From Methanomicrobium mobile BP (GTDB lineage: Archaea > Halobacteriota > Methanomicrobia > Methanomicrobiales > Methanomicrobiaceae), in contig NZ_JOMF01000006.1 in assembly GCF_000711215.1 (NCBI RefSeq), positions 124,001 to 188,000 on the forward strand: a DNA stretch of 64,000 nt. Direction: 5' to 3'. Shown here in pieces: positions 34,630 to 43,372 of the stretch. The notes beneath the pieces are model-generated. The model saw only the letters and a list, made by a program, of their open reading frames with translations, searched no databases and was not told the origin of the DNA. The translations under genes were made by a program, and so were the position numbers. Numbering within the stretch: position 1 is the first letter of the stretch; each line of letters starts with the position of its first letter.

Positions 34630-35548
34630 TTTTTCACGCACCGCTATATCGATCGTTAATAGATCATAAAAACTTCGCAAAAAAAACAGATAAATGTTAT
34701 GAATCGATCGGACTGTTTTCCATGCCGAAACCTCACAGAGTAGATCATCTGTAGTTAATTTACATTAAAAGTAGATCTGTTAAACTTAATTCTGTATCCT
34801 ACGGCGACCGCGTTTAGAGATGCAAATGGAAATGTTTAATAAGATATTTTGTCAGACGTCGGACGGTGCCTGCGGAATTCAAAAAGTATACTCTGCCTGT
34901 TTGCGTAAAGGGATGCGCAATCCGATTTTTAGGTCGGGGCGACGGTTAAAGGCAGTCATAATTTGTTAGGCAGAAGCAAATTAAATTAACATTTCATACC
35001 ATTGTACGGAAAATTTCTGCACGGTTAATACACCGTGACAAAAGTGCGGCGGATGCCGTGATAATCGATCCGGGTTCACGGGGATCCGTGCATGATTCGG
35101 GCTGTATTCAATCGGCGTGAGTCTGATTACGGTTTTTGTCCGAAGGTATCCGCACAGCCACACGGGATATACTTTCATGATCATTCATGCTCAGTCAGAC
35201 TTTCTTCCAGACCATACATTATTCACTCCACTTTATTCCCCGCATTTTATTTTCTACATTTTATTCATCCAGCTTTATTCTATCGCAATGCCATATTGCC
35301 GTATAATACTGCATTATAGTATAGTGCATAATTTGTGCATAATATGCGGACGCCTTCTCCGACATAAATAATCCACGCCTATTGACGCATAAACGGAGTT
35401 GTCTGCCGCACCGTCAACCCGCACACCGCCGCCCTGTCTTAGCCGACATAAAAGAAATGCTCTTTTACTATTAAGGATGAAATAGAAATGTTACAATACG
35501 GCGGCGTCACGGTAAGTGCCTGCCGGTTGATAAATAACGAGGTTTATT
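34630..35548. other. Long divergent gap upstream of the hdr-fwd operon and ftr
   Basis: About 920 bases with no convincing gene. On the minus strand TTTTTATGA near 34664-34672 is a possible TATA box for the operon. An ATACT/AGTAT inverted repeat spans 35306-35322. GTAGATC occurs at 34740 and 34771. A pyrimidine-rich repeat is annotated separately. The stretch 34850-35110, with higher GC and CTGCC/GGCAG and CACGG/CCGTG words, could hold a structured RNA, but I recognise none. Confidence 0.45.
35224..35290. repeat. Pyrimidine-rich repeat around (C/A)TTTTATTC, about 14 bases
   Basis: Four units of 14-15 bases (CACTTTATTCCCCG, CATTTTATTTTCTA, CATTTTATTCATCCA, GCTTTATTCTATCG) follow one another on the plus strand about 260 bases before ftr. 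Confidence 0.6.
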
Positions 35549-36433
35549 ATGGAATTAAACGGCGTTACAATCGATAATGAGTACGCGGAGGCATTCCCTA
35601 ACTGGGCATGCAGAGTTATCATCACTGCAATCAGTGAGAAATGGGCAATCAAAGCGGCAACTGAAGCAACAGGATTTGCTACATCGGCAATCGGATGTCC
35701 CTGCGAAGCGGGTATCGAGAGAATTCTCTGCCCCTGCGAGACTCCGGACAACAGACCCGGCGTTGCGGTCATGTTCTTTGCCGGCGGAAAGAAGAAGTTA
35801 AAGGAGCAGGTCCTTGAGCGCATTGCCGAGTGTGTCCTTACACAGCCGACAACAGCCGCATTCGACGGAATGCCGGATGCCGAAGAGAAGATTGACGTAA
35901 AGCTCCACTTCTTCGGCGACGGATACGAATACAAGAAGGAAGTCGGCGGACGCCAGTGCTGGGCAATCCCCATCATGAACGGCGAATACGTCGGTGAGGA
36001 GTCATTCGGTATCGTAAAGGGTATCGCCGGCGGCAACTTCTTCATCATGGGCGAGACACAGCCCTCGGCACTCATGGCGGCAGAGGCTGCCGTAGAGGCA
36101 ATCCAGAACGAAGAAGGCACAATATGCTCGTTCCCGGTTGTTGCATCGGGTTCAAAGGTCGGCTCGAACAAATACAAGTTCATGGCGGCAAGCACGAACG
36201 AGAAGTACTGCCCGTCAATCCGCGACAAAGTCGCCGACACAAAGATCCCCGAAGGCGTCAAGGCAGTCTACGAGATTGTCATCGACGGCGTTGACGAGGC
36301 ATCAATCAGGAAGGCAACCAAGGTCGGTGTCACGGCAGCATCAAAGATCCCAGGTGTAAAACTCATCTCCGCAGGTAACTTCGGCGGAAACCTCGGACCT
36401 TTCAAGTTCCACCTTCACGAGATTCTTCAGTAA
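35549..36433 (+). CDS. ftr: Ftr, formylmethanofuran:tetrahydromethanopterin formyltransferase
   Basis: The second enzyme of CO2 reduction, which moves the formyl group from methanofuran to H4MPT. It has 294 residues, the normal length, starting MELNGVTIDNEYAEAFPNWACR. Family features are SAIGCPCEAGIER, GDGYEYKKEVGGRQCWAIPIM and SAGNFGGNLGPFKFHLHE. GAGGT just before ATG 35549 supports the start. It is divergent from the hdr-fwd operon across a long gap and ends in a strong T-tract. Confidence 0.97.
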   Translation: MELNGVTIDNEYAEAFPNWACRVIITAISEKWAIKAATEATGFATSAIGCPCEAGIERILCPCETPDNRPGVAVMFFAGGKKKLKEQVLERIAECVLTQPTTAAFDGMPDAEEKIDVKLHFFGDGYEYKKEVGGRQCWAIPIMNGEYVGEESFGIVKGIAGGNFFIMGETQPSALMAAEAAVEAIQNEEGTICSFPVVASGSKVGSNKYKFMAASTNEKYCPSIRDKVADTKIPEGVKAVYEIVIDGVDEASIRKATKVGVTAASKIPGVKLISAGNFGGNLGPFKFHLHEILQ

Positions 36434-36456
36434 ATACGAAGAATCCGATATTCCAC

Positions 36457-36478
36457 TTTTTTAATTTTTTATTTTTTG
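36457..36478 (+). terminator. Triple T-tract terminator after ftr
   Basis: Three runs of six T, separated by AA and A, begin 24 bases after the ftr stop. There is no hairpin. Confidence 0.6.
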
Positions 36479-36510
36479 GCTTTCAAAATTTCCGACATAT
36501 TTCCAATTAG

Positions 36511-36517
36511 TATATAT
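36511..36517 (+). promoter_or_regulatory. TATA box of the marker-11 gene
   Basis: TATATAT lies about 50 bases before the ATG at 36563, placing initiation near 36540. A GGTGA ribosome binding site lies eight bases before the ATG. Confidence 0.5.
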
Positions 36518-36562
36518 CCGATGCCGACAGAGATTTGTTAACGAAAAAATCGGTGACAAAAT

Positions 36563-37516
36563 ATGATTCGCATGACACCTCGGGAGATTAAAGAGAAGTA
36601 CGGGCAGATGTTCTGTAAGAGATTCCTCGTTATCGTCGACGAAAAGGAAAACAAAGCTCAGATTATAGAACAATGTCGTAACCGCGGCACTATCGAATGG
36701 GATGTCATGAACCGCAGGCGTGCCGGCGGCGCCGTCGAATCGATTACGGTCGAAGGTGCATCCATGACCATAAACGCAAAACTCGGCATGTATAAGGCGA
36801 ATTTCGGAGCGGCGGGTGACGATATCGGCGGTCAGGCTCTCGAGGGTGTTGTCGTCGACGGCAACCGCGTCACAACGCACTGGGCGGGAATCGCCGGCGC
36901 GGGCGTGGGTGTCGCCGTATGCCTTCCGCAGGCGCCGGGTGTCATCGAGACGATCTTCCCCACCGAAGACGACCTTAAGGCAGGCGGCGCCAGAACCTGC
37001 AGAACGCAGATCGTCACCGCGAAATATCACAGGATTACCATCGGAATCGACGATACCGATACCAAAGAGTCTGGTGCCACATGGGTTCTGGCATCGAAAT
37101 GCGCCGAGGCATGCAATATCGAAGGCGCGGAGTTCCTCAACATGCGCCTCATTCAGCTCAACCCCAAGGTCCCGAACAAGACTACGAACTGTGTAGGAAC
37201 CGCTCTTAACTTCGCCGTTCTCCCCGACAAAGAGGCGGAACTTCTGGCATTCGTCAAAGAATACATTGAATCCAATGCCGTGAGCGGCGATACCGGCATT
37301 GCGGTCTACCGCGGTCTTAAACTCCCCGAGTCACCGTATCTGAAGAAGGTCAAGACCGAGGTCTTAAACCGCGACGAATGCGAGACGGAGGCGGAGAGGC
37401 TCGGCATCGAATATATCGATTCGGCAAAGAGCAAGGGCAGAATCGGGGCGCTCGGCGCAATTCTCTGGGCAAACCGCGGTGTCGAAGCCGCAGGTCTCTA
37501 CGGCGAAAAACTCTGA
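36563..37516 (+). CDS. Methanogenesis marker protein 11
   Basis: A 317-residue protein found in methanogens and related archaea but without a settled function. The signature ITIGIDDTDTKESGATWVLASKC near residue 160 resembles the ATP-binding segment of TiaS, the archaeal tRNA-Ile2 agmatidine synthetase, so a nucleotide-dependent activity is plausible. Other features are a glycine-rich stretch (HWAGIAGAGVGVAVCLPQAPGV) and KTTNCVGTALNFAVLP. It follows ftr but has its own promoter. Confidence 0.85.
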   Translation: MIRMTPREIKEKYGQMFCKRFLVIVDEKENKAQIIEQCRNRGTIEWDVMNRRRAGGAVESITVEGASMTINAKLGMYKANFGAAGDDIGGQALEGVVVDGNRVTTHWAGIAGAGVGVAVCLPQAPGVIETIFPTEDDLKAGGARTCRTQIVTAKYHRITIGIDDTDTKESGATWVLASKCAEACNIEGAEFLNMRLIQLNPKVPNKTTNCVGTALNFAVLPDKEAELLAFVKEYIESNAVSGDTGIAVYRGLKLPESPYLKKVKTEVLNRDECETEAERLGIEYIDSAKSKGRIGALGAILWANRGVEAAGLYGEKL

Positions 37517-37589
37517 AAAGAGCCGTTCAAAATAACAGGATCAATCTATCGGATCAATAGATATATCTGAAGATCTTAATTACAACATT

Positions 37590-37680
37590 AATAATCAACA
37601 TTCAATATCGCACATACAGTATCGCAACAGTACAGCATACATTAGCGCATAAAGTATCGCACACAGTTTCGTAAATACGG
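37590..37680. repeat. Degenerate repeat around TATCGCA(C/A)A
   Basis: TATCGCACATACAG, TATCGCAACAGTACAG and TATCGCACACAG recur with worn versions between (CATACATTAGCGCATAAAG). The spacing is irregular. It lies directly before the gene at 37685. Confidence 0.5.
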
Positions 37681-37684
37681 CGCC

Positions 37685-38539
37685 ATGACGATGATATTCC
37701 CGAAATTTTCCAAAGAGATCGGCATTGCCGACGAGATGCCCTACGGCGAGAAGGTCTACTTCCGTACACGCTACCTGATTAGGCACACGGAAAAAGGATA
37801 TCAGATATACTCCGTGGAACTTGATCATAATAACAGCGTCATGCACGAAAAGGAATCGATGACGCTTATCGCCGATACCGAAGACTGCACCGTACACGAA
37901 GAGACCGTAAACCTCTACGACAGCACGAATCTCATCAAAATTGCGCTTAAATCCGGCAAGCGCTGCACAATTTTCCGCGGCGCCGACAATCACGTCACCT
38001 TCATAATGGACCCTTCCGAAGACTCGCTCTTAAAGATCTATGTCTACGACGTTACGCCGCCGTATGCCAATATCTACGAGAATATCAGACTCCTCGAGAA
38101 AGACGGCGTCTTCGGGGAACTGGGCGTGGAGTTCGTCAACTGCGTCCTCGACATAAGCAAACTCAGGACCGACGTATATCCGTGCAGAGCGTCGGGGTTC
38201 AAAAAGACGGTGGACAAGACGCATCTTACCGGCACGGAGACCGTCGCCGGCTGCGAGACCTCCAGACTTCTCCTATCCGAGATGTACGGGGATGCCGCCG
38301 GGTTCAAATACAGGAATATCTGCCCCGCGGAGAGGGCGCTCTCCGAGAACAGAGGGGTTTTCATAGCGAAATGCTGTCAGGAATACAGATTCGGACTGAA
38401 ATCCACGGACAATGTCACGGGATACATACTCGGATGGGGGGCATCGCCGAAGACCATCATCGACGCCGTCTTCGAGGTATGCCGCGTCTACAGAGAGAAG
38501 GAAGAGAGAAAGAAAAATGCCGGCAACAATGACGAATAA
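37685..38539 (+). CDS. Conserved archaeal protein of unknown function
   Basis: I do not recognise a characterised family in this 284-residue soluble protein. It begins MTMIFPKFSKEIGIADEMPYGEKVYFRTRYLIRH and is rich in beta-strand pattern. Several cysteines are spread along it (VNCVLDISKLRTDVYPCRASG, VAGCETSRL, NICPAE, KCCQEYRF), and KSTDNVTGYILGWGASPKTII lies near the end. Base composition matches the neighbours. It overlaps the aldehyde dehydrogenase gene by 23 bases, so the two are co-translated and may be functionally linked. Two ATGs (37685 and 37691) are possible. Confidence 0.75.
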   Translation: MTMIFPKFSKEIGIADEMPYGEKVYFRTRYLIRHTEKGYQIYSVELDHNNSVMHEKESMTLIADTEDCTVHEETVNLYDSTNLIKIALKSGKRCTIFRGADNHVTFIMDPSEDSLLKIYVYDVTPPYANIYENIRLLEKDGVFGELGVEFVNCVLDISKLRTDVYPCRASGFKKTVDKTHLTGTETVAGCETSRLLLSEMYGDAAGFKYRNICPAERALSENRGVFIAKCCQEYRFGLKSTDNVTGYILGWGASPKTIIDAVFEVCRVYREKEERKKNAGNNDE

Positions 38540-39929
38540 CGAATCCGAGAAACTGATAACGGTAACCAACCCCGCAACGGGCGAGATTGCGGGCACGGCA
38601 AAGCTCTGCGATGCCGATGACACGAAAGCCGCGATTGAGAAAGCATATGCGGCATACCAAAAATGGTCGGCGGTAAGCTCGAATCGGCGTGCCGCGATTC
38701 TTTTCAAAACGGCGGAACTCGTGCGCAGAAATCAGGACGAACTCGCACGGCTTCTGACAACGGAGCAGGGCAAGATTCTTCCCGAGGCAAAGAACGAAGT
38801 GCAGGGATTTGCTGCCGTATACGAGTTCTATGCCTCCATCACGGGCACTGCCCTCACCGGCGATGCCCTTCCCAAATCGGATTACGGATATGCGTTCACG
38901 AGGCGCGAGCCGATAGGCGTCTGCGGCGCAATCATCCCGTGGAACATGCCCGTTCTGATAATGGCATGGAAGACCGCGCCCGCAATCGCCGCCGGAAACC
39001 CGATTGTCCTTAAGCCCTCAGCAAAAACTCCGCTGACCGCTCTTGCGATAGCGGCGCTTGCAAAAGAGGCGGGGATGCCGGACGGCGTTCTGGAGATTGT
39101 CACGGGAAGGGGCGAAACCGTCGGAAGAGCGCTTGCGGAAAGCCGCGAACTTGCCTCGCTCTCATTTACGGGATCGGTTGCCACGGGTAAAGAGGTCGAA
39201 AAGCTCTCCTGCGGCACGGGAAAGCGGCTCATCATGGAACTCGGCGGCAGCGACCCCATGGTAGTCTGCGCCGATGCCGATTTAGACAAAGCGGTCGCGG
39301 GGGCTGTATCGGGGCGCTTCTATAACTGCGGTCAGACCTGCACGGCAATAAAACGCCTCTTTGTTGCCGATGATATCGCGGATGAGTTCACCGCCAGACT
39401 GAAAGCCGAGACGGAGAAGATTACGGTCGGCAACGGCATTCTCAAAGGAATACGCATGGGACCCCTGAACAGCAGGGAGGGACTTGCGGGTATCGAATCG
39501 GCGCTTGAGCGCAGAGGCACGGGAGAGGTCGTCAGCGGCGGAGAACGCCTTACCGAAGGGGCTTTCGGCGCGGGCAACTTCTTTAAGCCGACAATTGTTC
39601 TCAATCCCGACGAAAAAAGCCCGCTCTTAAACGAAGAGATATTCGGACCGATACTCCCCGTCGTCAGCGTCGACTCGCTCGAGAGCGCCATTGAATATGC
39701 CAACAGAACGCCGTTCGGTCTGGGGGCATCGGTATGGACAAAGAGCCTCAGGAACAGTTACACCTTCGCCGAAAACATAGACGCAGGGATTGTCTGGGTG
39801 AACCGGCATCTCAAGATACCTCCCGAAGTCCCCTTCGGCGGCGAGAAAGCAAGCGGATACGGACGCGAGAACGGTCTTGACGCACTGAAACATTATACCA
39901 GAGAGAAGACCGTGATTATCTCGCCGTAA
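38517..39929 (+). CDS. NAD(P)-dependent aldehyde dehydrogenase
   Basis: A 470-residue aldehyde dehydrogenase of the main superfamily. Catalytic features are GAIIPWNMPVLIMAWK and KPSAKTPLTAL (cofactor), FTGSVATGKEV, the general-base Glu in LIMELGGSDP, and the nucleophile in YNCGQTCTA. The C-terminal part has NEEIFGPILPVV and PFGGEKASGYGREN. Relatives oxidise succinate semialdehyde or lactaldehyde; lactaldehyde oxidation supplies lactate for coenzyme F420 in methanogens, which would fit but is inference. The start at 38517 lies inside the previous gene; 38529 is an alternative. Confidence 0.9.
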   Translation: MPATMTNNESEKLITVTNPATGEIAGTAKLCDADDTKAAIEKAYAAYQKWSAVSSNRRAAILFKTAELVRRNQDELARLLTTEQGKILPEAKNEVQGFAAVYEFYASITGTALTGDALPKSDYGYAFTRREPIGVCGAIIPWNMPVLIMAWKTAPAIAAGNPIVLKPSAKTPLTALAIAALAKEAGMPDGVLEIVTGRGETVGRALAESRELASLSFTGSVATGKEVEKLSCGTGKRLIMELGGSDPMVVCADADLDKAVAGAVSGRFYNCGQTCTAIKRLFVADDIADEFTARLKAETEKITVGNGILKGIRMGPLNSREGLAGIESALERRGTGEVVSGGERLTEGAFGAGNFFKPTIVLNPDEKSPLLNEEIFGPILPVVSVDSLESAIEYANRTPFGLGASVWTKSLRNSYTFAENIDAGIVWVNRHLKIPPEVPFGGEKASGYGRENGLDALKHYTREKTVIISP

Positions 39930-39969
39930 CGACGTGATTCGGCAGAACAGCAGCACAGGAGGCACGGAT

Positions 39970-40863
39970 ATGACACTTAAGATAGGCACTCACGTATCGA
40001 TTGCGGGTTCGCACGTAAAGGCATTCGAACGCGCAAAAGAGTCGGGCGCAAACACGTTTCAGATATTCACGGGAAATCCGCGGGGCTGGAGCACAAAGGA
40101 TATTGACGAAGAGACCGCGGTCGCCTTCAATGCCGCGTATAAAAAATACAATTTCGGAGAGGTCGTCGCCCATATGCCCTACCTGCCCAATCCGGCATCG
40201 CCGAAGGACGAGATCTACGGAAAGTCCTGCGATGTCCTTCTCCGCGAAATCCTGAGATGCCGCAGACTCGGTATAGCATATCTTGTGACTCATCTCGGCA
40301 GTCACGGCGGGAGCGGCCGCGAATTCGGAATCAATCGGGTTGCCGACGCACTCACCGGCGCACTTACCGCGGCGGAAGAGGCGACAGTGAGTTCATCCTC
40401 AAAAACGCCGTTTGCCATCCTTCTCGAGAACACGGCGGGGACAAAGAACTCAATCGGCGGTCAGTTCGCGGATATCGGGGATATCCTGAAGATTACCGAC
40501 GAAACCTTCCCCAATGCCATCGGTGTCTGCACGGACACCTGTCATGCCTTTGCCGCCGGATACGATCTCACGTCCGCCGAAGGCTTTGAGAGAACAATCG
40601 CCGATTTCGAAGACGCCGTCGGACTGAAGAGACTGAAGGTGATTCACTTAAACGACACAAAAGGCGACTGCGCATCCCATCTCGACAGGCACGAGCACAT
40701 AGGACTCGGCAGAATCGGCAAGGAGGGACTAAAACGCATCGTCACCCACCCGACGCTCTCAAAGCGCATCTTCATACTCGAAACCCCAATCGACGAGACA
40801 CGCGGCGACAAAGAGAATATCGCAGTCGTAAAAGATATGGCGGGAGATGCGGGCTCGGAGTGA
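39970..40863 (+). CDS. nfo: Endonuclease IV (apurinic/apyrimidinic endonuclease)
   Basis: A 297-residue TIM-barrel AP endonuclease that cuts DNA at abasic sites with three zinc ions. It starts MTLKIGTHVSIAGSHVKAFERA, with AGGAGG eight bases before the ATG. Zinc-binding signatures are LVTHLGSHGG, ILLENTAGTKNSIGG, GVCTDTCHAFAAGYD, KVIHLNDTKGDCASHLDRHEHIGLG and ILETP. It follows the aldehyde dehydrogenase by 40 bases, probably in the same transcript. Confidence 0.95.
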   Translation: MTLKIGTHVSIAGSHVKAFERAKESGANTFQIFTGNPRGWSTKDIDEETAVAFNAAYKKYNFGEVVAHMPYLPNPASPKDEIYGKSCDVLLREILRCRRLGIAYLVTHLGSHGGSGREFGINRVADALTGALTAAEEATVSSSSKTPFAILLENTAGTKNSIGGQFADIGDILKITDETFPNAIGVCTDTCHAFAAGYDLTSAEGFERTIADFEDAVGLKRLKVIHLNDTKGDCASHLDRHEHIGLGRIGKEGLKRIVTHPTLSKRIFILETPIDETRGDKENIAVVKDMAGDAGSE

Positions 40864-40885
40864 AGCCGCACGCGTTTAAACCGCC

Positions 40886-41884
40886 TTAAGAAACGATATT
40901 CTGCGGATTTTTGCCGTTTATTACCGCCTGCGCATTCTCCCAGATTCTTTTATGCGCCACGACAAACGATCTCTCGGAGATGCCGCCCACGTGCGGTGAG
41001 AAGATGACCTTCTCCGCGGCGCTCTTGGGAAGATTCAGGAGCGGATTGTCTCGGAGTGTCGGCTCGGGGGCAACGCAGTCAAAACCCGCGCCCGCAATCC
41101 TGCCTTCCGTGAGCGCGGAGCAGACCGCAAGGTTATCGACCAGTTCCCCGCGTGCGGTGTTGATGAGATACGCCGTATTCTTCATTTTGCCGATAAAATC
41201 GGCATTGACTGTGTTTACGGTTGATTCCGTAACCGGCAGATGAAGGCTTACGATATCGGCAATGTGCAGGAGTTCGTCGAGCGGGACGTAGCCTGCGCCG
41301 TAGTATGCCTCATCCGCGGCGGAGAGCGGATGACGTGTGAAGTAGACGACGCGGCAGCCGAAAGGCTTCAACTTCAGCGCAACCGCCTTTGCGATATCGC
41401 CGAAACCGATTAAACCCACCGTGCATTCCGACAGGTCCCGAATGCCGCCGAGCATCATCTCCTCTTTCGTCTGTATCTGAAGACCCTCGCGGACGCGACC
41501 GTCGAAGACCACCACCCTTCTCAGAAGTCCGAGCATCAGAAGAATCGTCTGTTCCGCAACGCTGTCGGCATTCACTCCTTTATTGTTGCAGACGAATATC
41601 CCGCGCTCTTTTGCGGCGGCAACATCAATTCCGTTATAGCCCACGCCTTCGGACTGAATAAGCTTCAGATTCGGCATACGGGATATGAGCGCCCTGCCAA
41701 CGCGACCTATGGCGTCGGCAAATATGACCTCGGCGTCGAGGGCACCCGCAGCTTCCGCGGCTTTTATTATCTCGTCTTCGGGCTGATTGAACGGAATATA
41801 GATCTTCTCCGCACTCTTTACAAATTCGTTATCCGGCATGTATCTCTCGTAACGCTGTCGGCTGGCAAGGATAAGGGCTTTCAT
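40886..41884 (-). CDS. D-isomer-specific 2-hydroxyacid dehydrogenase
   Basis: A 332-residue NAD-dependent dehydrogenase of the phosphoglycerate/D-lactate dehydrogenase family, starting MKALILASRQRYERYMP. The NAD site is VGLIGFGDIAKAVA, with alanine in place of the third glycine. Catalytic residues are Arg in NTARGELVD, Glu in APEPTL and His in FSPHVGG. The substrate cannot be named; no serine-pathway ACT domain is present, so it is not a full-length archaeal SerA. It converges with nfo. Confidence 0.88.
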   Translation of the reverse strand: MKALILASRQRYERYMPDNEFVKSAEKIYIPFNQPEDEIIKAAEAAGALDAEVIFADAIGRVGRALISRMPNLKLIQSEGVGYNGIDVAAAKERGIFVCNNKGVNADSVAEQTILLMLGLLRRVVVFDGRVREGLQIQTKEEMMLGGIRDLSECTVGLIGFGDIAKAVALKLKPFGCRVVYFTRHPLSAADEAYYGAGYVPLDELLHIADIVSLHLPVTESTVNTVNADFIGKMKNTAYLINTARGELVDNLAVCSALTEGRIAGAGFDCVAPEPTLRDNPLLNLPKSAAEKVIFSPHVGGISERSFVVAHKRIWENAQAVINGKNPQNIVS

Positions 41885-41902
41885 GGTCGTCCGCAATGGT
41901 TA

Positions 41903-42035
41903 TGTGAATTACTTACGTGAATTACTTAGTTTGAGTATTCTTTATTCGGTCAATCTGTAAAGTATGCTCTCAGTCGACATATCAATTATGGATTAAGACC
42001 AACAATATAAGACAACATTATAAGCCAATATTATA
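41903..42035. repeat. Two short 13-base repeat blocks
   Basis: TGTGAATTACTTA and CGTGAATTACTTA are adjacent at 41903-41928. From about 41996 three units ending in ATATA or TTATA (AGACCAACAATATA, AGACAACATTATA, AGCCAATATTATA) follow one another. The second block lies where the endA promoter should be and supplies its TATA-like words. Confidence 0.6.
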
Positions 42036-42077
42036 TGGACATGCCGCTACTTTCAAAGCGGCGGGAGAATTCAGGAA

Positions 42078-43244
42078 TTGATAGGAGAATACGACGGAGA
42101 ATGGATAAATCTGGGTGAAGATGGTCTTATTCTCTATGATCAGGGAGGTTACGGCAGACCCGTGCAGCCGGACGGCAGAACGACCGCAAATCGTGACGCC
42201 GACGATAAAGCCGGCAAAACCGCCTGTAAAGGCGAGAGTAAAAGCGACAGCAAAACCGCAGTTACAAAAACCGCCCTCAGACTCTCTCCCGAAGAAGCGC
42301 TATACCTTATCGGAAGAGAGAAGATAACCGTAAAGAACTACACATACGACGAACTTCTGACCGTATGCACCGAAAAATCCGAATTTCTGCGAAAGTTTCT
42401 GGTCTATCGCGACATCCGCGAACGCGGCTTTGTCATTCAGTCGGGACCGCATGATTTCAGGGTTTTTAAACGCGGACAGAAGCCGGGCACAGGCACGTCC
42501 TTCTACACGATGCGGGTGCTCTCCGAGCGCGACCTCGTCGTGTTCCAAAAGGTAATCGAGGAGACACGCACCGCAAGAAACATGCGAAAACAGCTGATTC
42601 TCGCGGTCGGCGACGACGAAAACGAGATAACCTACTACGAGGTAAAGTCCGTAAACCCCCCCGAAGGCGTATCGGGATTCGAGTTCGGAAAGGTAAAGGG
42701 CAAGGTCATGGGAAATACCGTAATCCTGCACGTAAGCCCCGAATCGGAATACGAGAAGGTACTCTTCGGCACCCGCCTCGACGGCGAAAGACTCTCGCTA
42801 TCACCCGCGGAAGCGCTCTACCTCATGGACAGGGGCATTCTGGAACTTGAAGAGGACAGATTCGACGCCGAACCCGAAGAAATATCACGTGCCGCGGAAA
42901 CGGGCTGCAAAGGAGTCATACCCGTGACACGCGAAGAATACTTCGGGCGCGTCACCGCCGCCGACCACGAACTTGCCTACAAGATCAAAGCATACTCGCA
43001 TCTTCGCGACCTGAAGAACATACCGAGGACAGCCTACAAATTCGGACACCACTTCAGAGTGTATTCGGGAGGCACCCAGCATTCCGAGCTTCTCGTGCAC
43101 GCAATCCCCGTGACCGAGTCAATGCCCATGAGCGTGGTATCGCGCTCGGTAAGGCTTGCCCACAGCGTTCGCAAGAAGATGCTTTTTGCCTGTGTAAATA
43201 CAGACAATATAGAATACATCGAGTTTGCCCGCGTCAAGATGTGA
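42078..43244 (+). CDS. endA: tRNA-splicing endonuclease EndA (two-repeat archaeal type)
   Basis: This enzyme cuts introns out of archaeal tRNA precursors at bulge-helix-bulge sites. The 388-residue protein has two homologous halves (LSPEEALYLIGREKI and LSPAEALYLMDRGIL), as in the dimeric euryarchaeal form. The C-terminal half keeps the catalytic set: tyrosine in RTAYKFGHHFRVYSGG, His in GHHFRVY, and Lys in SVRKKMLFA. The N-terminal half has FVIQSGPHDFRVFKRG and is structural. A Lys/Ala-rich spacer at 35-65 is variable. The start is TTG; no in-frame ATG precedes the conserved region. Confidence 0.9.
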   Translation: MIGEYDGEWINLGEDGLILYDQGGYGRPVQPDGRTTANRDADDKAGKTACKGESKSDSKTAVTKTALRLSPEEALYLIGREKITVKNYTYDELLTVCTEKSEFLRKFLVYRDIRERGFVIQSGPHDFRVFKRGQKPGTGTSFYTMRVLSERDLVVFQKVIEETRTARNMRKQLILAVGDDENEITYYEVKSVNPPEGVSGFEFGKVKGKVMGNTVILHVSPESEYEKVLFGTRLDGERLSLSPAEALYLMDRGILELEEDRFDAEPEEISRAAETGCKGVIPVTREEYFGRVTAADHELAYKIKAYSHLRDLKNIPRTAYKFGHHFRVYSGGTQHSELLVHAIPVTESMPMSVVSRSVRLAHSVRKKMLFACVNTDNIEYIEFARVKM

Positions 43245-43372
43245 GTTTCAAAAGACGTAATGCGAAAGGACGCAGGCGTCGACCGTGATAAAGAAAGTCA
43301 GGAAAGCCATAAAGAAAGTGCAAGAATAATAGACTGAAGATACAAAATAATAGAGAAGACCCTTAAGATAAC

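Noticed and set aside
35092-35371. Open frames of 75-84 codons upstream of ftr
   Set aside because: They run through the pyrimidine-rich repeat, giving Phe/Ile/Leu/His-rich nonsense without a start signal.
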